This document shows, in pieces, positions 47,774 to 57,505 of a stretch of 64,000 bases of DNA. Both the position numbers and the translations under genes were made by a program. Within the stretch, counting starts at the first letter, position 1, and each line of letters begins with the position of its first letter. The stretch comes from Rhodospirillales bacterium (lineage in GTDB: Bacteria; Pseudomonadota; Alphaproteobacteria; ATCC43930; CGMCC-115725), in NCBI GenBank assembly GCA_028288725.1, contig JAQGIC010000116.1:40752-104751 (forward strand). The letters are read 5' to 3'. The notes under the pieces were generated by a model, which saw only the letters and a program-made list of their open reading frames with translations, ran no database searches and was not told the DNA's origin.

Positions 47774-48178
47774 ATGAGCGTTCCCTTCCTCGCCTGCATG
47801 ATCGCCGCCGCCTCGTTCCATCACCTGCCGGTGCAGGCGCTGGCGGCGATTCAGTCGGTCGAGGGCGGAACGGTCGGCGCGGTCATCGGCAACAAGGATG
47901 GCTCGGCCGACCTCGGGCTGATGCAGGTCAATACCCTGTGGGTCCCGGCCCTCGCCAAGGCGACGCGGGCCAAAGAAGAGGTGATCCGGGCCAAGCTGAT
48001 CCAGGACGGCTGCTTCAGCGTCAAGGTCGCCGCCGCCATTCTCGACGTCTACAAGGTCGAGGCGCATGGCAACATGCTGGAGGCGGTGGGCTTCTATCAC
48101 TCCCACACACCGGGCCTGAAGGCCGCCTACCAAACGAAGGTCCTGGCGGCGGCGCTAAACCTGCGGAAGCGCGGCTAG
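47774..48178 (+). CDS. Lytic transglycosylase (SLT, VirB1/lysozyme-like)
   Basis: Predicted secreted peptidoglycan-cleaving enzyme of 134 residues. N-terminal hydrophobic signal (MSVPFLACMIAAASF), catalytic Glu in AAIQSVEGG, the GLMQVN motif in SADLGLMQVNTLW, and AVGFYHSHTPGLKAAY near the end, as in VirB1/TrbN-type enzymes. GGAG lies 6 bases before ATG 47774. There are no conjugation genes nearby, so a housekeeping or specialised wall-opening role is possible. Its end overlaps the convergent cca gene by 24 bases. Confidence 0.82.
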   Translation: MSVPFLACMIAAASFHHLPVQALAAIQSVEGGTVGAVIGNKDGSADLGLMQVNTLWVPALAKATRAKEEVIRAKLIQDGCFSVKVAAAILDVYKVEAHGNMLEAVGFYHSHTPGLKAAYQTKVLAAALNLRKRG

Positions 48179-49342
48179 CGCCTTCAGCCGCTCCAGGCAA
48201 GCGGCCCTGTCGGCCTGGAAATCGCCGTCGATCCACCAGGCCTCGACCGCGCGCAGCAAGGCGCCGACGGCGGGGCCGGACGCAATGCCCAGCGCCCTGA
48301 CATCGCCGCCGCCGACCGGCAGGGACGGACCCTGCCAGGCATCGGCCAGCGCCAGCAGGCGGGCGGCGCCGCGCAGCAGCGCGAAATCGCGATAGAGCGG
48401 GACGCCCCAGCGATGGAGCGCCACGCGCTGGGCATGATCGCCGGCATCCGGATCGATCGGGTTCGGCCCGGTGAGCGCGATCAGTCGGTCGCGATCGGCA
48501 TTCGACAGGCGCAGCCGGTCGGCCGCGGTGGCGCCGTCGTCCAGCAACGCCGCCAGGCGCCGGACCCAATCGGCCCGGGGCTCGATCCGGACCAGGGCGG
48601 CCAGCCGATCGGGACGGAACGGGGCCGGCAGATAGGCGCCGAGCACGCCATCCTCGATCATCAGCCGCACGGTCGGCGTCGGATCGGCGGCGGTAAGCAG
48701 CTTGCGCGTCTCCGTCTGCAACCGCTCGCCGGCCAGGCCTGGAATGCGGTCGACCCGGTCCCGGCACGCGGCCCGGGCCGCCGGGTCGGCCGGGACACGG
48801 CCGTAGCGGGCCTGGAACCGGTAAAAGCGCGGAATGCGCAGCACATCCTCGTCGATCCGCCGGAGCGGCTCGCCGACGAAGCGCACGCGGCCGGCGAGGC
48901 AATCCTCGATGCCGCCCATCGGGTCCCAGAGGCGGCCGGACCGGTCCAGGTAGAGCGCATTCAGCGTGAAATCGCGCCGCGCCGCGTCGGCCGCCCAATC
49001 GTCGGTGAAGGCGACGGTGGCGTGCCGACCGTCGGTCTCGACATCGCGGCGCAGGGTTGTGATCTCGACCGGCCTGCCGTCGGCCAGAACCGCGGTCACC
49101 GTGCCATGGGCGATGCCGGTGGGCACGGTTTTGATGCCGGCGCGGCCGAGGCGATCGACCACCTCGGCCGGCGTCAGCGGCGTCGCCAGATCCAGATCGC
49201 CCGGCGGCAGTTCCAGCAACGTATCGCGCACGACGCCGCCGACGAAGCGGCTGTCGGGCAGCGCGTCGAGCAGCGCCGACACGCCCGGATGCCGCAACCA
49301 GTCCGGCGGGGCCACCCGGCGGATCGGCTGGTCGGTACTCAT
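48155..49342 (-). CDS. cca: CCA tRNA nucleotidyltransferase
   Basis: Class II polymerase beta-like nucleotidyltransferase of 395 residues that adds or repairs the tRNA 3' CCA, or a poly(A)-polymerase relative. FVGGVVRDTLLELPPGDLDLATPLTP supplies GG and the catalytic DxD (DLD); then GTVTAVLADGRPVEITTLRRD, AARRDFTLNALYLDRSG, DPMGGIEDCLAGRVRFVGEP and DEDVLRIPRFYRFQARYG. ATG 49342 overlaps the Nudix stop (ATGA). Third gene of the DUF1285-nudL-cca operon. Confidence 0.94.
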   Translation of the reverse strand: MSTDQPIRRVAPPDWLRHPGVSALLDALPDSRFVGGVVRDTLLELPPGDLDLATPLTPAEVVDRLGRAGIKTVPTGIAHGTVTAVLADGRPVEITTLRRDVETDGRHATVAFTDDWAADAARRDFTLNALYLDRSGRLWDPMGGIEDCLAGRVRFVGEPLRRIDEDVLRIPRFYRFQARYGRVPADPAARAACRDRVDRIPGLAGERLQTETRKLLTAADPTPTVRLMIEDGVLGAYLPAPFRPDRLAALVRIEPRADWVRRLAALLDDGATAADRLRLSNADRDRLIALTGPNPIDPDAGDHAQRVALHRWGVPLYRDFALLRGAARLLALADAWQGPSLPVGGGDVRALGIASGPAVGALLRAVEAWWIDGDFQADRAACLERLKALAALPQV

Positions 49343-49998
49343 GCGTCGGCGGGCTGCAGCAGGTGCGCCAGATTGACCAGCATGCCGGCGGTGGCGCCCC
49401 AGATGTAGCGATCCTGGTAGGGCAGAACGTAGAAGAAGCGCGTGCGGCCCTGCCATTCCCGGCTATGGCGTTCGTGATTGCGCGGATCGACCAGAAAGGC
49501 GAGCGGCACCTCGAACACCTCGGCGACCTCGTGCGGGTCGGGCGTCACCGGAAACGGCGGCTGGATCAGCCCGACCACGGGGGCCACCTCGTAGCCGGTC
49601 GAGGTGACGTAATTGTCGAGCCGGCCCAGCACCTGAACCAGGTCGGGCGGCAAGCCCACCTCTTCCTCCGCCTCGCGCAGCGCGGTCGCGACCGCGTCCC
49701 GATCTTCCGGTTCGGCCCGGCCGCCCGGGAAACTGATCTGGCCGGCATGATCGGTCAGATGGGCGGTGCGCTGGGTCAGCATGACCTGGAGGCCCTCAGG
49801 CCGGCGGATCAGCGGGACCAGTACGGCGGCCTGGGTCGGGGTCTTGCTCGGCATGAACCCGGGATTGAGGTCATGATCGCCGCGCGGTCGGTCGGCCGGC
49901 GGGCGCGCCAGCGCCGCGGCCAGGCGCCGGGTAACGAAGTCTGCCGTCAGGTAGCGTCCGTCAAATTGCCCAGAGGAAAGAATTTTCCGGAACTCCAC
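49339..49998 (-). CDS. CoA pyrophosphatase (NudL/YeaB-type Nudix hydrolase)
   Basis: 219-residue Nudix protein. AAVLVPLIRRPEGLQVMLTQRT leads into the UPF0035-type signature HLTDHAGQISFPGGRAEPEDRD and the Nudix box ending ALREAEEEVGLPPDLV. The family hydrolyses CoA to phosphopantetheine and 3',5'-ADP. The only usable start is GTG 49998, inside the end of the DUF1285 gene (52-base overlap); the next Met is too far in. It is coupled to cca by ATGA. Confidence 0.9.
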   Translation of the reverse strand: MEFRKILSSGQFDGRYLTADFVTRRLAAALARPPADRPRGDHDLNPGFMPSKTPTQAAVLVPLIRRPEGLQVMLTQRTAHLTDHAGQISFPGGRAEPEDRDAVATALREAEEEVGLPPDLVQVLGRLDNYVTSTGYEVAPVVGLIQPPFPVTPDPHEVAEVFEVPLAFLVDPRNHERHSREWQGRTRFFYVLPYQDRYIWGATAGMLVNLAHLLQPADA

Positions 49999-50489
49999 AC
50001 GCCGAATTGAGGCTTGCCGTCGATGGTCGCCTCATGTCCCCGCTCGATCAGATGATAGAATACCGAGCGCAACAGCAACGCTTCAAGGCCGGGTTTGACC
50101 AGGATATAGGGACGGGGCTCGCCGGTGGCCGGATCGGTCGCGACACGCAAGGGGTGGCTTTCGCCGGCCACTACCTTATCATCCAGGTTTGTTCTGAACG
50201 TGAGGCTCTGGTCCCTGTCTTGTCCGCTCGCCTCCAGTTCCACCGCGACGAAGGGGGCGTCCTCGACCTCGATGCGACCGCGCTCGGCCGGGGTGACCAG
50301 CCAATATTGGCCATCGGCCTCGCGACGCAGCACCGAGGCGAACAGCTTGACCAGCGGCAGCCGCCGGATCGGCGAATCATGGTAGAACCAGGTGCCGTCG
50401 CGGGCGATGCGGATGCCGAAATCGCCGCAACTGTCGATCATGCCGGGGGCCAGCCCGCCCTCGGTCGGCGTGTCGGCTCTGGTTTCCAT
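49947..50489 (-). CDS. DUF1285 family protein
   Basis: 180 residues, matching the DUF1285 pattern: CGDFGIRIARDGTWFYHDSPIRRLPLVKLFASVLRRE, EDAPFVAVELEA, and GHEATIDGKPQFGVWSSGKFFPLG at the end. Function unknown. GGGAGGGG lies 3-4 bases before ATG 50489, favouring this start over 50609. First gene of the operon with nudL and cca, divergent from moxR over 213 bases, an arrangement I recognise from other alphaproteobacteria. Confidence 0.85.
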   Translation of the reverse strand: METRADTPTEGGLAPGMIDSCGDFGIRIARDGTWFYHDSPIRRLPLVKLFASVLRREADGQYWLVTPAERGRIEVEDAPFVAVELEASGQDRDQSLTFRTNLDDKVVAGESHPLRVATDPATGEPRPYILVKPGLEALLLRSVFYHLIERGHEATIDGKPQFGVWSSGKFFPLGNLTDAT

Positions 50490-50702
50490 GATCCCCTCCC
50501 ATACCGGCCGTTCCATTCCAGCCCGATGTGGCGTTACGCCGCCCCATTGCCTAGCATGATTGCAGTCGCCGCAATTCCGGCGACAATCGAGCCTATGATC
50601 CGGTCGCAAGCGACGCGACCCCCGAGCAGTCTATCGGCGATGGACTGCTCAGACTGAACAAAGCAGGCAGACCAGCTTAGGCCTGCCGAGGAGCTAACGC
50701 CC

Positions 50703-51716
50703 GTGAGCCTAGATCCGTCCAACCCGACCGCCGCCGATGCCGCCCACCTGATCAACGAGATCGAGGCGCTCGGCCAACGCCTCGGTTCCGTGCGCGAGCG
50801 TATCGGCCGGGTGATCTTCGGCCAACGCGACGTGATCGATCAAGCGCTGATCACGCTCCTGGCCGGCGGCCATACGCTGCTGGTCGGCGTGCCGGGCCTG
50901 GCCAAGACCCGGCTGGTCGAGACGCTGGGCACGGTATTGGGGCTCGACGACAAGCGCGTGCAATGCACGCCCGACCTGATGCCGGCCGATATCCTGGGGT
51001 CCGAAGTGCTGGAGGAGGGCGACAATGGCCGCCGGTCGTTCCGCTTCCTGCCCGGGCCCGTCTTCGCCCAGCTGCTGATGGCGGACGAGATCAACCGTGC
51101 CAGCCCGCGCACCCAGTCGGCTCTGCTCCAGGCGATGCAGGAACAGCGCGTCTCGGTCGGCGGCCAGTATCACGCGCTGCCGCGGCCGTTCCATGTGCTG
51201 GCGACCCAGAACCCGATCGAGCAGGAAGGCACATATCCGCTGCCCGAGGCACAGCTCGACCGGTTCCTGATCCAGATCAATGTGGGCTATCCGGATCTGG
51301 AGGCGGAGCGGCACATGCTGCTGGCGACGACCGGCGCCACCGAGGCGAAGGCCGAACGGGTCATGAGCGCCGACGAGCTGCTGGTCGCGCAGCGCCTGAT
51401 CCGGCGCGTGCCGGTCGGCGAAAGCGTGGTCGAGGCGATCCTGGATCTGGTCCGCGCCGGTCGGCCGGAGACGACCTCGCTCGCCGAGGTGCAGCGCGCC
51501 GTCGCCTGGGGGCCGGGCCCGCGCGCCAGTCAGGCGCTGATGCTGGCGGCACGCGCCCGCGCGGTGCTGGACGGGCGCCTGTCCCCCTCGGTCGACGATG
51601 TGGCCGCCCTCGCCGGACCGGTGCTGCGCCACCGCATGGCGCTGAGCTTCGCCGCGCGCGCCGACGGCGTGACGCTCGACCGGATCGTCGATCTGCTGGT
51701 CGAACGGCTGGGCTGA
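50703..51716 (+). CDS. MoxR family AAA+ ATPase
   Basis: 337-residue chaperone-like AAA+ protein. Walker A GVPGLAKT at 62-69, Walker B LLMADEINRASPRTQSALLQAMQE, sensor 1 in FHVLATQNPIEQEGTYPLPEAQLDRF, and a C-terminal lid. MoxR proteins typically assist maturation of metal enzymes or envelope complexes through VWA/DUF58 partners. GTG 50703 follows GAGGAG by about 8 bases. It heads the four-gene operon with DUF58, DUF4159 and GATase-like genes. Confidence 0.94.
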   Translation: MSLDPSNPTAADAAHLINEIEALGQRLGSVRERIGRVIFGQRDVIDQALITLLAGGHTLLVGVPGLAKTRLVETLGTVLGLDDKRVQCTPDLMPADILGSEVLEEGDNGRRSFRFLPGPVFAQLLMADEINRASPRTQSALLQAMQEQRVSVGGQYHALPRPFHVLATQNPIEQEGTYPLPEAQLDRFLIQINVGYPDLEAERHMLLATTGATEAKAERVMSADELLVAQRLIRRVPVGESVVEAILDLVRAGRPETTSLAEVQRAVAWGPGPRASQALMLAARARAVLDGRLSPSVDDVAALAGPVLRHRMALSFAARADGVTLDRIVDLLVERLG

Positions 51717-51726
51717 AGTCAGGAAC

Positions 51727-52635
51727 ATGGCCGTCCTCCGCTCCCGACACGAGGCCGAGGCGCTTGCCGCCCGCCTGCCGCCGCTGCTGGTCCAGGCGGA
51801 GCGGGTGGCCGCGACCGTGGCGCAGGGGGTTCACGGCCGGCGCCGGGTCGGGTCGGGCGATTCCTTTTGGCAGTTCCGCCCCTATGTCCAGGGCGACCCG
51901 GTCGCGCGCATCGACTGGCGCGAGACCGCAAAATCCGAGCGCGCCTACGTGCGCGAGAATGAATGGGAGGCGGCGCAAAGCGTCTGGCTGTGGCACGACC
52001 GCTCGCCGTCGATGGACTGGCGCTCCGACCGGAACCTGCCGACCAAGCGGGACCGCGCCGCCTTGCTGCTGCTGGCGCTCGCGGCCCTGCTGGTGCGGGG
52101 CGGCGAGCGGGTGGCGCTGATCGGCGCCGGCCTGCCGCCCGCCCATGGCCGGGCCGTGCTCGATCGGCTGGCCTTGATCATGGAGCGGTCGGGCTCGACG
52201 GTCGAGGGACTGCCCGCGGTGATGCCGCTGCCGCGCCATGCCTCGGTCGTGCTGATCGGCGATTTCCTGATGCCGCTCGACGAGACGCGCGACCTGCTGG
52301 CCGGCTACGCCGTGTCGGGCGTCCGCGGCCATCTGCTCCAGGTGCTGGATCCGGCCGAGGAAAGCCTGCCCTATGACGGGCGCGTGCGGTTCGAGGGGAT
52401 GGAGCGCGAGGGCAATCTGACCCTGGCCCGGGTCGAGGCCGTGCGCGAGCAATATCAGTCCCGCCTGGCCGGGCACCAGGCCGGACTGGCGGCGCTCGCC
52501 CGCGGCCATGGCTGGTCGCTGGCCGGCCATCGCACCGACCGGCCGCCGCATCAGGCCTTGCTGGCGCTCTACGGCATGATGTCGGGCGGCCTGCCGCCGG
52601 GCCATGCCGCCTTCGCGACGGGAGGCTCGGCCTGA
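51727..52635 (+). CDS. DUF58 domain-containing protein
   Basis: 302 residues. The DUF58 signature FWQFRPYVQGDPVARIDWRETAKSERAYVRE is at about 39-70, then a VWA-like domain with WLWHDRSPSMDW carrying a MIDAS-like D-x-S-x-S pattern. Standard partner of MoxR ATPases, function not established. It starts 10 bases after moxR, and its stop overlaps the next start (TGATG/ATGA type). Confidence 0.9.
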   Translation: MAVLRSRHEAEALAARLPPLLVQAERVAATVAQGVHGRRRVGSGDSFWQFRPYVQGDPVARIDWRETAKSERAYVRENEWEAAQSVWLWHDRSPSMDWRSDRNLPTKRDRAALLLLALAALLVRGGERVALIGAGLPPAHGRAVLDRLALIMERSGSTVEGLPAVMPLPRHASVVLIGDFLMPLDETRDLLAGYAVSGVRGHLLQVLDPAEESLPYDGRVRFEGMEREGNLTLARVEAVREQYQSRLAGHQAGLAALARGHGWSLAGHRTDRPPHQALLALYGMMSGGLPPGHAAFATGGSA

Positions 52636-55352
52636 TGTTGGGTCTGGGCGCCCTCGGTTTCGCCGCTCCCTGGCTGCTCGCCGGCTTCGCCATGCTGCCG
52701 GTGCTCTGGTGGCTGATCCGCGTGACGCCGCCGGCGCCGACGGTCGTGCGCTTCCCGGCGATCCGGCTGCTGATGGGCTTGAAGCCGGCGGAGGAGACGC
52801 CGTCCAAGACGCCGCTCTGGTTGATCCTGCTGCGCCTCGCGATCGCGGCGCTGCTGATCCTGGGGCTGGCGCATCCGCTGCTCAATCCGACCGCCGCCCT
52901 GCCGGGTGCGGGCCCGCTCGTGCTGGTGGTCGACGATGGCTGGGCCGCCGCCGCCAATTGGCCGGAGGTTCAGCGCCGGGCCGGCGAGTTGATCGACCAG
53001 GCCGACCGGGCCGACCGCCGCGTCGCGCTCATCACCACGGCCGCCGGGGGCCCGAGCGAGCCGGTCCCGCTGCTGCGCGCCGCCGACGCGCGGGGCCGCA
53101 TCGCCGCGCTGACGCCCAAGCCCTGGCCGACCGACCGCGTCGCGGCGGCCGATCGGCTGAAGTCCTTGGCGATGCCGGAGGGCGCCACGGTCTTCTATCT
53201 GGCCGACGGGCTCGACGATCGGGGCGGCGTGACCCGGCTGCTGGAGGCGCTGCGGGGGCTGGGCTCGGTCCGCCTGGTGCTGCCGGACAATGATCATCTC
53301 GCCCGCCTGATCGAGCCGGGCCCGACCGAGGCGAAGGATCTGACCGTGCGGGTCGAGCGCGCGACGCTGGGCGACGCGCCGACCGTGCGGCTGCGCGCGG
53401 CCGGCGAGGACGGCAGGCAGATCGCCCAGGTCGAAGGGCATTTCGCCGCCGACCGCGGCACGCTGGACGTCGCCATCCCGATGCCGAGCGAACTGCGCAA
53501 CCGGGTCGGGCGGATCGAGCTCGAAGGCGAGGCGTCGGCCGGCGCCACGCTGCTGGTCGACGAGCAATCGCGCCGGCGCCCGGTCGGCATTGCCTCGAAC
53601 CGGCCGGCCGGCGGCGGCCAGCCGCTGCTGAGCGACAGTTTCTATCTGGAACGCGCGCTGACGCCATTCGCCGAATTGCGCCGCGGCACCGTGAGCGAAC
53701 TGCTGGCGCGCGCGCTGACCTTGCTGGTCTTGCCCGACGGCGAGGTCGGCCCGCCGGAAGACGGTCAGGCGATCCGGCATTGGCTGGACGGCGGGGGGGT
53801 GCTGCTGCGCTTTGCCGGTCCGGCGATGGCGCAGCGCGACGATGACGATCTGCTGCCGGTCATGCTGCGTCGGGGCGGCCGCACGATCGGCGGCGCCATG
53901 TCCTGGGAAAAGCCGGCGCATCTGGCCGAGTTTCCGGCCGCCAGCCCGTTCGCCGGCCTGACCGTGCCGTCCGACGTGACGGTCGGCCAGCAGGTCCTGG
54001 CCGAACCCTCGGTCGATCTGGCGGCCAAGACCTGGGCACGCCTGACCGACGGCACGCCGCTGGTGACCGCCGAAAAGCGTGGCAAGGGCTGGCTGGTCCT
54101 GGTCCATACCACGGCCAACACCGCCTGGTCGAACCTGGCGCTGTCCGGCTTGTTCGTCGATATGCTGCGGCGCCTGGTCGTGCTGGGGCAGGGCGTCGAG
54201 GCGACCGGCGACGCGGTTCTGCCGCCCTGGCAGATGCTCGACGGCTTCGGCCATCTGACGCCGCCCATCGCCATGGCGCAGCCGTTGAATACCGCCGATG
54301 CCGCCAAGATCACGCTCGGGCCGGCCCACCCGCCCGGCTTCTACGGCACCGAGGCGACCCACCGCGCCCTCAATCTGGGGCCGACCGTGCCGACGCTGAC
54401 CGCGTTCGGCGCGCTGCCGGTCGGGGTCGCCCGCGAAAGCTACGTTCTGGCGCCCGAGGTCGATCTCAGGCCGGGCCTGCTCGGCGGCGCGCTGCTGCTG
54501 GGGTTGATCGATATTCTGATCGGCTATGGCTTGCGCGGCCTGTTGCGGCCCCGGCGCGCCAGTGCCGCCGCGATCCTCGCTGCCCTTGCGCTGGCGGCCT
54601 TGCCGGCCCGTGCCCAGCCCGCCGGCCCCGACGCCTTCACGATCGAGGCGACGAGCGAGCTCAGGCTCGCCTATGTCACCACGGGCGATGCCGAGACAGA
54701 CGGGATCAGCCGGGCCGGTCTCACGGGGCTGTGCAATGTGCTCAATCGGCGGACGGCAGTCGAAACCGGCGACCCGATGGCGGTCAATGTCGAGACCGAC
54801 GAGCTGATCTTCTTCCCGCTGATCTATTGGCCGATCACCGGCAGCCAGCAGCCGCTGACGCCGGCCGCGGCCGAGCGGGTCAACCGGTACCTGGCGACGG
54901 GCGGCACCATCCTGTTCGACACGCGCGACCAGGGCACCAGCCTGCCCGGCGGCTATGGCGCAACCGATACGGCGCGCCGGTTGCAGACCCTGCTGGCCGG
55001 CGTGCGGATCCCGGCGCTGACCGCCGTGCCGCCGGACCATGTGCTGACCAAATCCTTTTACCTGATGCAGGATTTCCCCGGCCGCTGGATCGGCGGCACG
55101 CTGTGGGTCGAACCGGTCGAGGATCGGACCAATGACGGCGTCTCGACCGTCATCGTCGGCTCGAACGATTGGGCCGGCGCCTGGGCGATCGACGGCCAGG
55201 GCTTCCCCAGCCTGCCGGTCGTGCCGGGCGGCGAGCCGCAGCGTGAGCAGGCCTATCGGTTCGGCGTCAATCTGGTGATGTATGCGCTGACCGGCAACTA
55301 CAAGGCCGACCAGGTCCATGTCCCGGCGATCCTGGAGCGGCTCGGCCAATGA
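52635..55352 (+). CDS. BatA-type N-terminal domain plus DUF4159 membrane protein
   Basis: 905 residues. The N-terminus (GALGFAAPWLLAGFAMLPVLWWLIRVTPPAP) matches the aerotolerance BatA anchor, with a second helix near 60-80, a VWA-like domain starting VLVVDDGWAA, and a further helix pair around 620-655. The C-terminal 210 residues (FTIEATSELRLAYVTTGD) are a DUF4159 domain with DELIFFPLIYWP and TGGTILFDTRDQG. Located in the inner membrane with large periplasmic parts. It shares a base with the DUF58 stop region and overlaps the next gene by 4 bases. Confidence 0.88.
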   Translation: MLGLGALGFAAPWLLAGFAMLPVLWWLIRVTPPAPTVVRFPAIRLLMGLKPAEETPSKTPLWLILLRLAIAALLILGLAHPLLNPTAALPGAGPLVLVVDDGWAAAANWPEVQRRAGELIDQADRADRRVALITTAAGGPSEPVPLLRAADARGRIAALTPKPWPTDRVAAADRLKSLAMPEGATVFYLADGLDDRGGVTRLLEALRGLGSVRLVLPDNDHLARLIEPGPTEAKDLTVRVERATLGDAPTVRLRAAGEDGRQIAQVEGHFAADRGTLDVAIPMPSELRNRVGRIELEGEASAGATLLVDEQSRRRPVGIASNRPAGGGQPLLSDSFYLERALTPFAELRRGTVSELLARALTLLVLPDGEVGPPEDGQAIRHWLDGGGVLLRFAGPAMAQRDDDDLLPVMLRRGGRTIGGAMSWEKPAHLAEFPAASPFAGLTVPSDVTVGQQVLAEPSVDLAAKTWARLTDGTPLVTAEKRGKGWLVLVHTTANTAWSNLALSGLFVDMLRRLVVLGQGVEATGDAVLPPWQMLDGFGHLTPPIAMAQPLNTADAAKITLGPAHPPGFYGTEATHRALNLGPTVPTLTAFGALPVGVARESYVLAPEVDLRPGLLGGALLLGLIDILIGYGLRGLLRPRRASAAAILAALALAALPARAQPAGPDAFTIEATSELRLAYVTTGDAETDGISRAGLTGLCNVLNRRTAVETGDPMAVNVETDELIFFPLIYWPITGSQQPLTPAAAERVNRYLATGGTILFDTRDQGTSLPGGYGATDTARRLQTLLAGVRIPALTAVPPDHVLTKSFYLMQDFPGRWIGGTLWVEPVEDRTNDGVSTVIVGSNDWAGAWAIDGQGFPSLPVVPGGEPQREQAYRFGVNLVMYALTGNYKADQVHVPAILERLGQ

Positions 55353-57448
55353 CCGGTTACGCCATCGCCTTCGCGCCGCTGCTGCCCTGGTGGCTGATCG
55401 CCGTCGCCGCCGTCCTGGGGCTGATGATCCTGGGCTTCGGCGCCTGGCGTCGGGCGCGCGGCACGCTCTGGCGGCTCGCGGCGCTCGCCATTCTGCTGGC
55501 CGCGATCGCCGACCCGTCGCTGGTCGAGGAGCAGCGCCAGCCGCAGAAGGACGTGGCGCTGATCGTCAAGGACGTCTCGCCCAGCCAATCGATCGGCGAT
55601 CGGCGGGCGGCGACCGAGACGGCGGTGCAGGCGCTGCAGGCCAGGCTCGCGGCCTATCCCGATCTGGAGGTCCGCACGATCGAGGCCGGCGCCGTCGATC
55701 CGGCCACGACCGGCGATCACGGCACCGAGCTGTTCGGCGCGGCCCAGGCGGCACTGGCCGACGTGCCGCCGCAGCGTATCGCCGGCATCGCGATGGTGAC
55801 CGACGGCCAGGTCCATGACACGCCGCCGGCCGACCGGTCCGGCCTGTCCGCCCCGCTGCATGTCCTGCTGTCGGGCCATCCGAACGAGGGCGACCGGCGC
55901 GTCGTCATCGCCCAGGCCCCCAGCTTCGGCATCGTCGGCAAGGAACTGCAGCTGACGCTGCGCGTGGAGGATCTGGGCGGCACCGAGGCCGAACGCCAGA
56001 CCTATCCGCAGACGGCGCGGGTGACCGTGCGCAAGGACGGCGGCGAGACCCGGACGCTCAACATGCCGATCGGTCGCGACGTCAGCCTGCCGCTCATGCT
56101 CGACCATGGCGGCCAGACCGTGTTCGAGGTCGAAGTGGCGCCGGGTCCGCACGAGCTGACGCTCGACAACAATCGCGCGGCGGTCGTGGTCAATGGCGTG
56201 CGCGATCGGTTGCGGGTCCTGCTGGTCTCGGGCGAGCCCCATGCCGGCGAGCGGACCTGGCGCAATCTGCTGAAGGCCGATCCATCGGTCGATCTCGTGC
56301 ATTTCACCATTTTGCGCCCGCCGGAGAAGCAGGACGGCACGCCGATCCGCGAGCTGTCGCTGATCGCCTTTCCGATCCGCGAATTGTTCGAGGTCAAGCT
56401 CGACGAATTCGATCTGGTCATCTTCGACCGCTACCGGCGCCGCGGCGTGCTGCCGGCGACATATCTGGAGAATATCGCCCGCTATGTCCGCAAGGGCGGC
56501 GCCTTGCTGGAAGCGGCCGGGCCCAGCGTCGGCACCGCCACCACCTTGTTCCGCACGCCGCTGGGCGCGGTGCTGCCGACCGAGCCGTCGGGCGAGGTCT
56601 ATGAGCAGGGCTTCAAGCCGAAGGTGACCGAGCTGGGCAGCCGCCATCCGGTCACGGCCGATCTGCCGGGCGCGCCGAAGGACCCGAACGGCGATCCCAG
56701 CTGGGGGCGCTGGTTCCGCCAGGTCGAGGCGACCGTGCGCCACGGCCAGACGGTGATGACCGGTCTCAACGGCGAACCGCTCCTGGTGCTCGACCGGGTC
56801 GGCGAAGGTCGCGTCGCCCAGATCCTGTCGGACCATATGTGGTTGTGGACCCGCGGCTTCGAAGGCGGCGGACCGCAGGCGGAGCTGCTGCGCCGGCTCG
56901 CCTACTGGCTGATGAAGGAGCCGGACCTCGAGGAGAACGACCTGCGCGGCACGGTCGAGGGGCGACACCTGACCATCGTCCGCCGCACGCTGGAGCCCGA
57001 CGCCCATCCGGTCGAGCTGACGCGGCCGGACGGCAAGACCGAGACGGTGGCCATGGCGCCGGAAGGCGGCGGCCGCTCGGTCGCGGTCGTGCCGATCAAT
57101 GCCAGCGGCCTCTATCGCATCAGCGACGGCACGCGCACCGCCATCGCGGCGGCCGGGGCGCTCAACCCGATCGAATTCGCCGACGTGCGCACCACGCCGG
57201 ACAGGGTGAAGCCCGTGGCCGACGCGACCGGCGGCAGCGTCAATTGGGCCGGGACCGGCACCAGCCTGCCGGATATCCGCCGGGTCGCCCCCGGTCGCGA
57301 CGCGGCCGGACGCGGCTGGATCGGCTTCCGCCAGAACGGCGACTATGTCGTGACCGGGCTCCGGGAAACCCCGCTGATGCCGGCCTGGGCGGCGCTGCTG
57401 CTGGCGCTCGGCACCCTGATCCTCGCTTGGCGGCGCGAGGGGCGGTAG
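55349..57448 (+). CDS. Membrane protein with glutamine-amidotransferase-like domain
   Basis: 699 residues. Two N-terminal helices (about 10-50), an extracytoplasmic VWA-like region beginning ALIVKDVSPSQSIGD (about 70-190), a middle Ig-like part, a class I GATase-like fold around 280-460 (RLRVLLVSGEPHAGERTWRNLL, ARYVRKGGALLEAAGPSVG), and a C-terminal anchor (MPAWAALLLALGTLILAWRREGR). The catalytic Cys expected for true amidotransferases is not evident. Last gene of the MoxR operon; role unknown. Confidence 0.85.
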   Translation: MTGYAIAFAPLLPWWLIAVAAVLGLMILGFGAWRRARGTLWRLAALAILLAAIADPSLVEEQRQPQKDVALIVKDVSPSQSIGDRRAATETAVQALQARLAAYPDLEVRTIEAGAVDPATTGDHGTELFGAAQAALADVPPQRIAGIAMVTDGQVHDTPPADRSGLSAPLHVLLSGHPNEGDRRVVIAQAPSFGIVGKELQLTLRVEDLGGTEAERQTYPQTARVTVRKDGGETRTLNMPIGRDVSLPLMLDHGGQTVFEVEVAPGPHELTLDNNRAAVVVNGVRDRLRVLLVSGEPHAGERTWRNLLKADPSVDLVHFTILRPPEKQDGTPIRELSLIAFPIRELFEVKLDEFDLVIFDRYRRRGVLPATYLENIARYVRKGGALLEAAGPSVGTATTLFRTPLGAVLPTEPSGEVYEQGFKPKVTELGSRHPVTADLPGAPKDPNGDPSWGRWFRQVEATVRHGQTVMTGLNGEPLLVLDRVGEGRVAQILSDHMWLWTRGFEGGGPQAELLRRLAYWLMKEPDLEENDLRGTVEGRHLTIVRRTLEPDAHPVELTRPDGKTETVAMAPEGGGRSVAVVPINASGLYRISDGTRTAIAAAGALNPIEFADVRTTPDRVKPVADATGGSVNWAGTGTSLPDIRRVAPGRDAAGRGWIGFRQNGDYVVTGLRETPLMPAWAALLLALGTLILAWRREGR

Positions 57449-57505
57449 GGCACGGGGCGCAGCTCAATCTGTCCCAAAGCGAAGCGGACGGGGGACGGAA
57501 CAGAT

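Noticed and set aside
52569..55349. 926-codon minus-strand frame opposite the DUF4159 gene
   Set aside because: Same low-complexity shadow composition; the plus strand has a BatA anchor, DUF4159 domain and coupled neighbours.
57449..57505. AATCTGT...ACAGATT inverted repeat between the GATase-like gene and cusA
   Set aside because: The arms pair imperfectly over a long loop and no T run follows; not supported as a terminator or mobile-element end.
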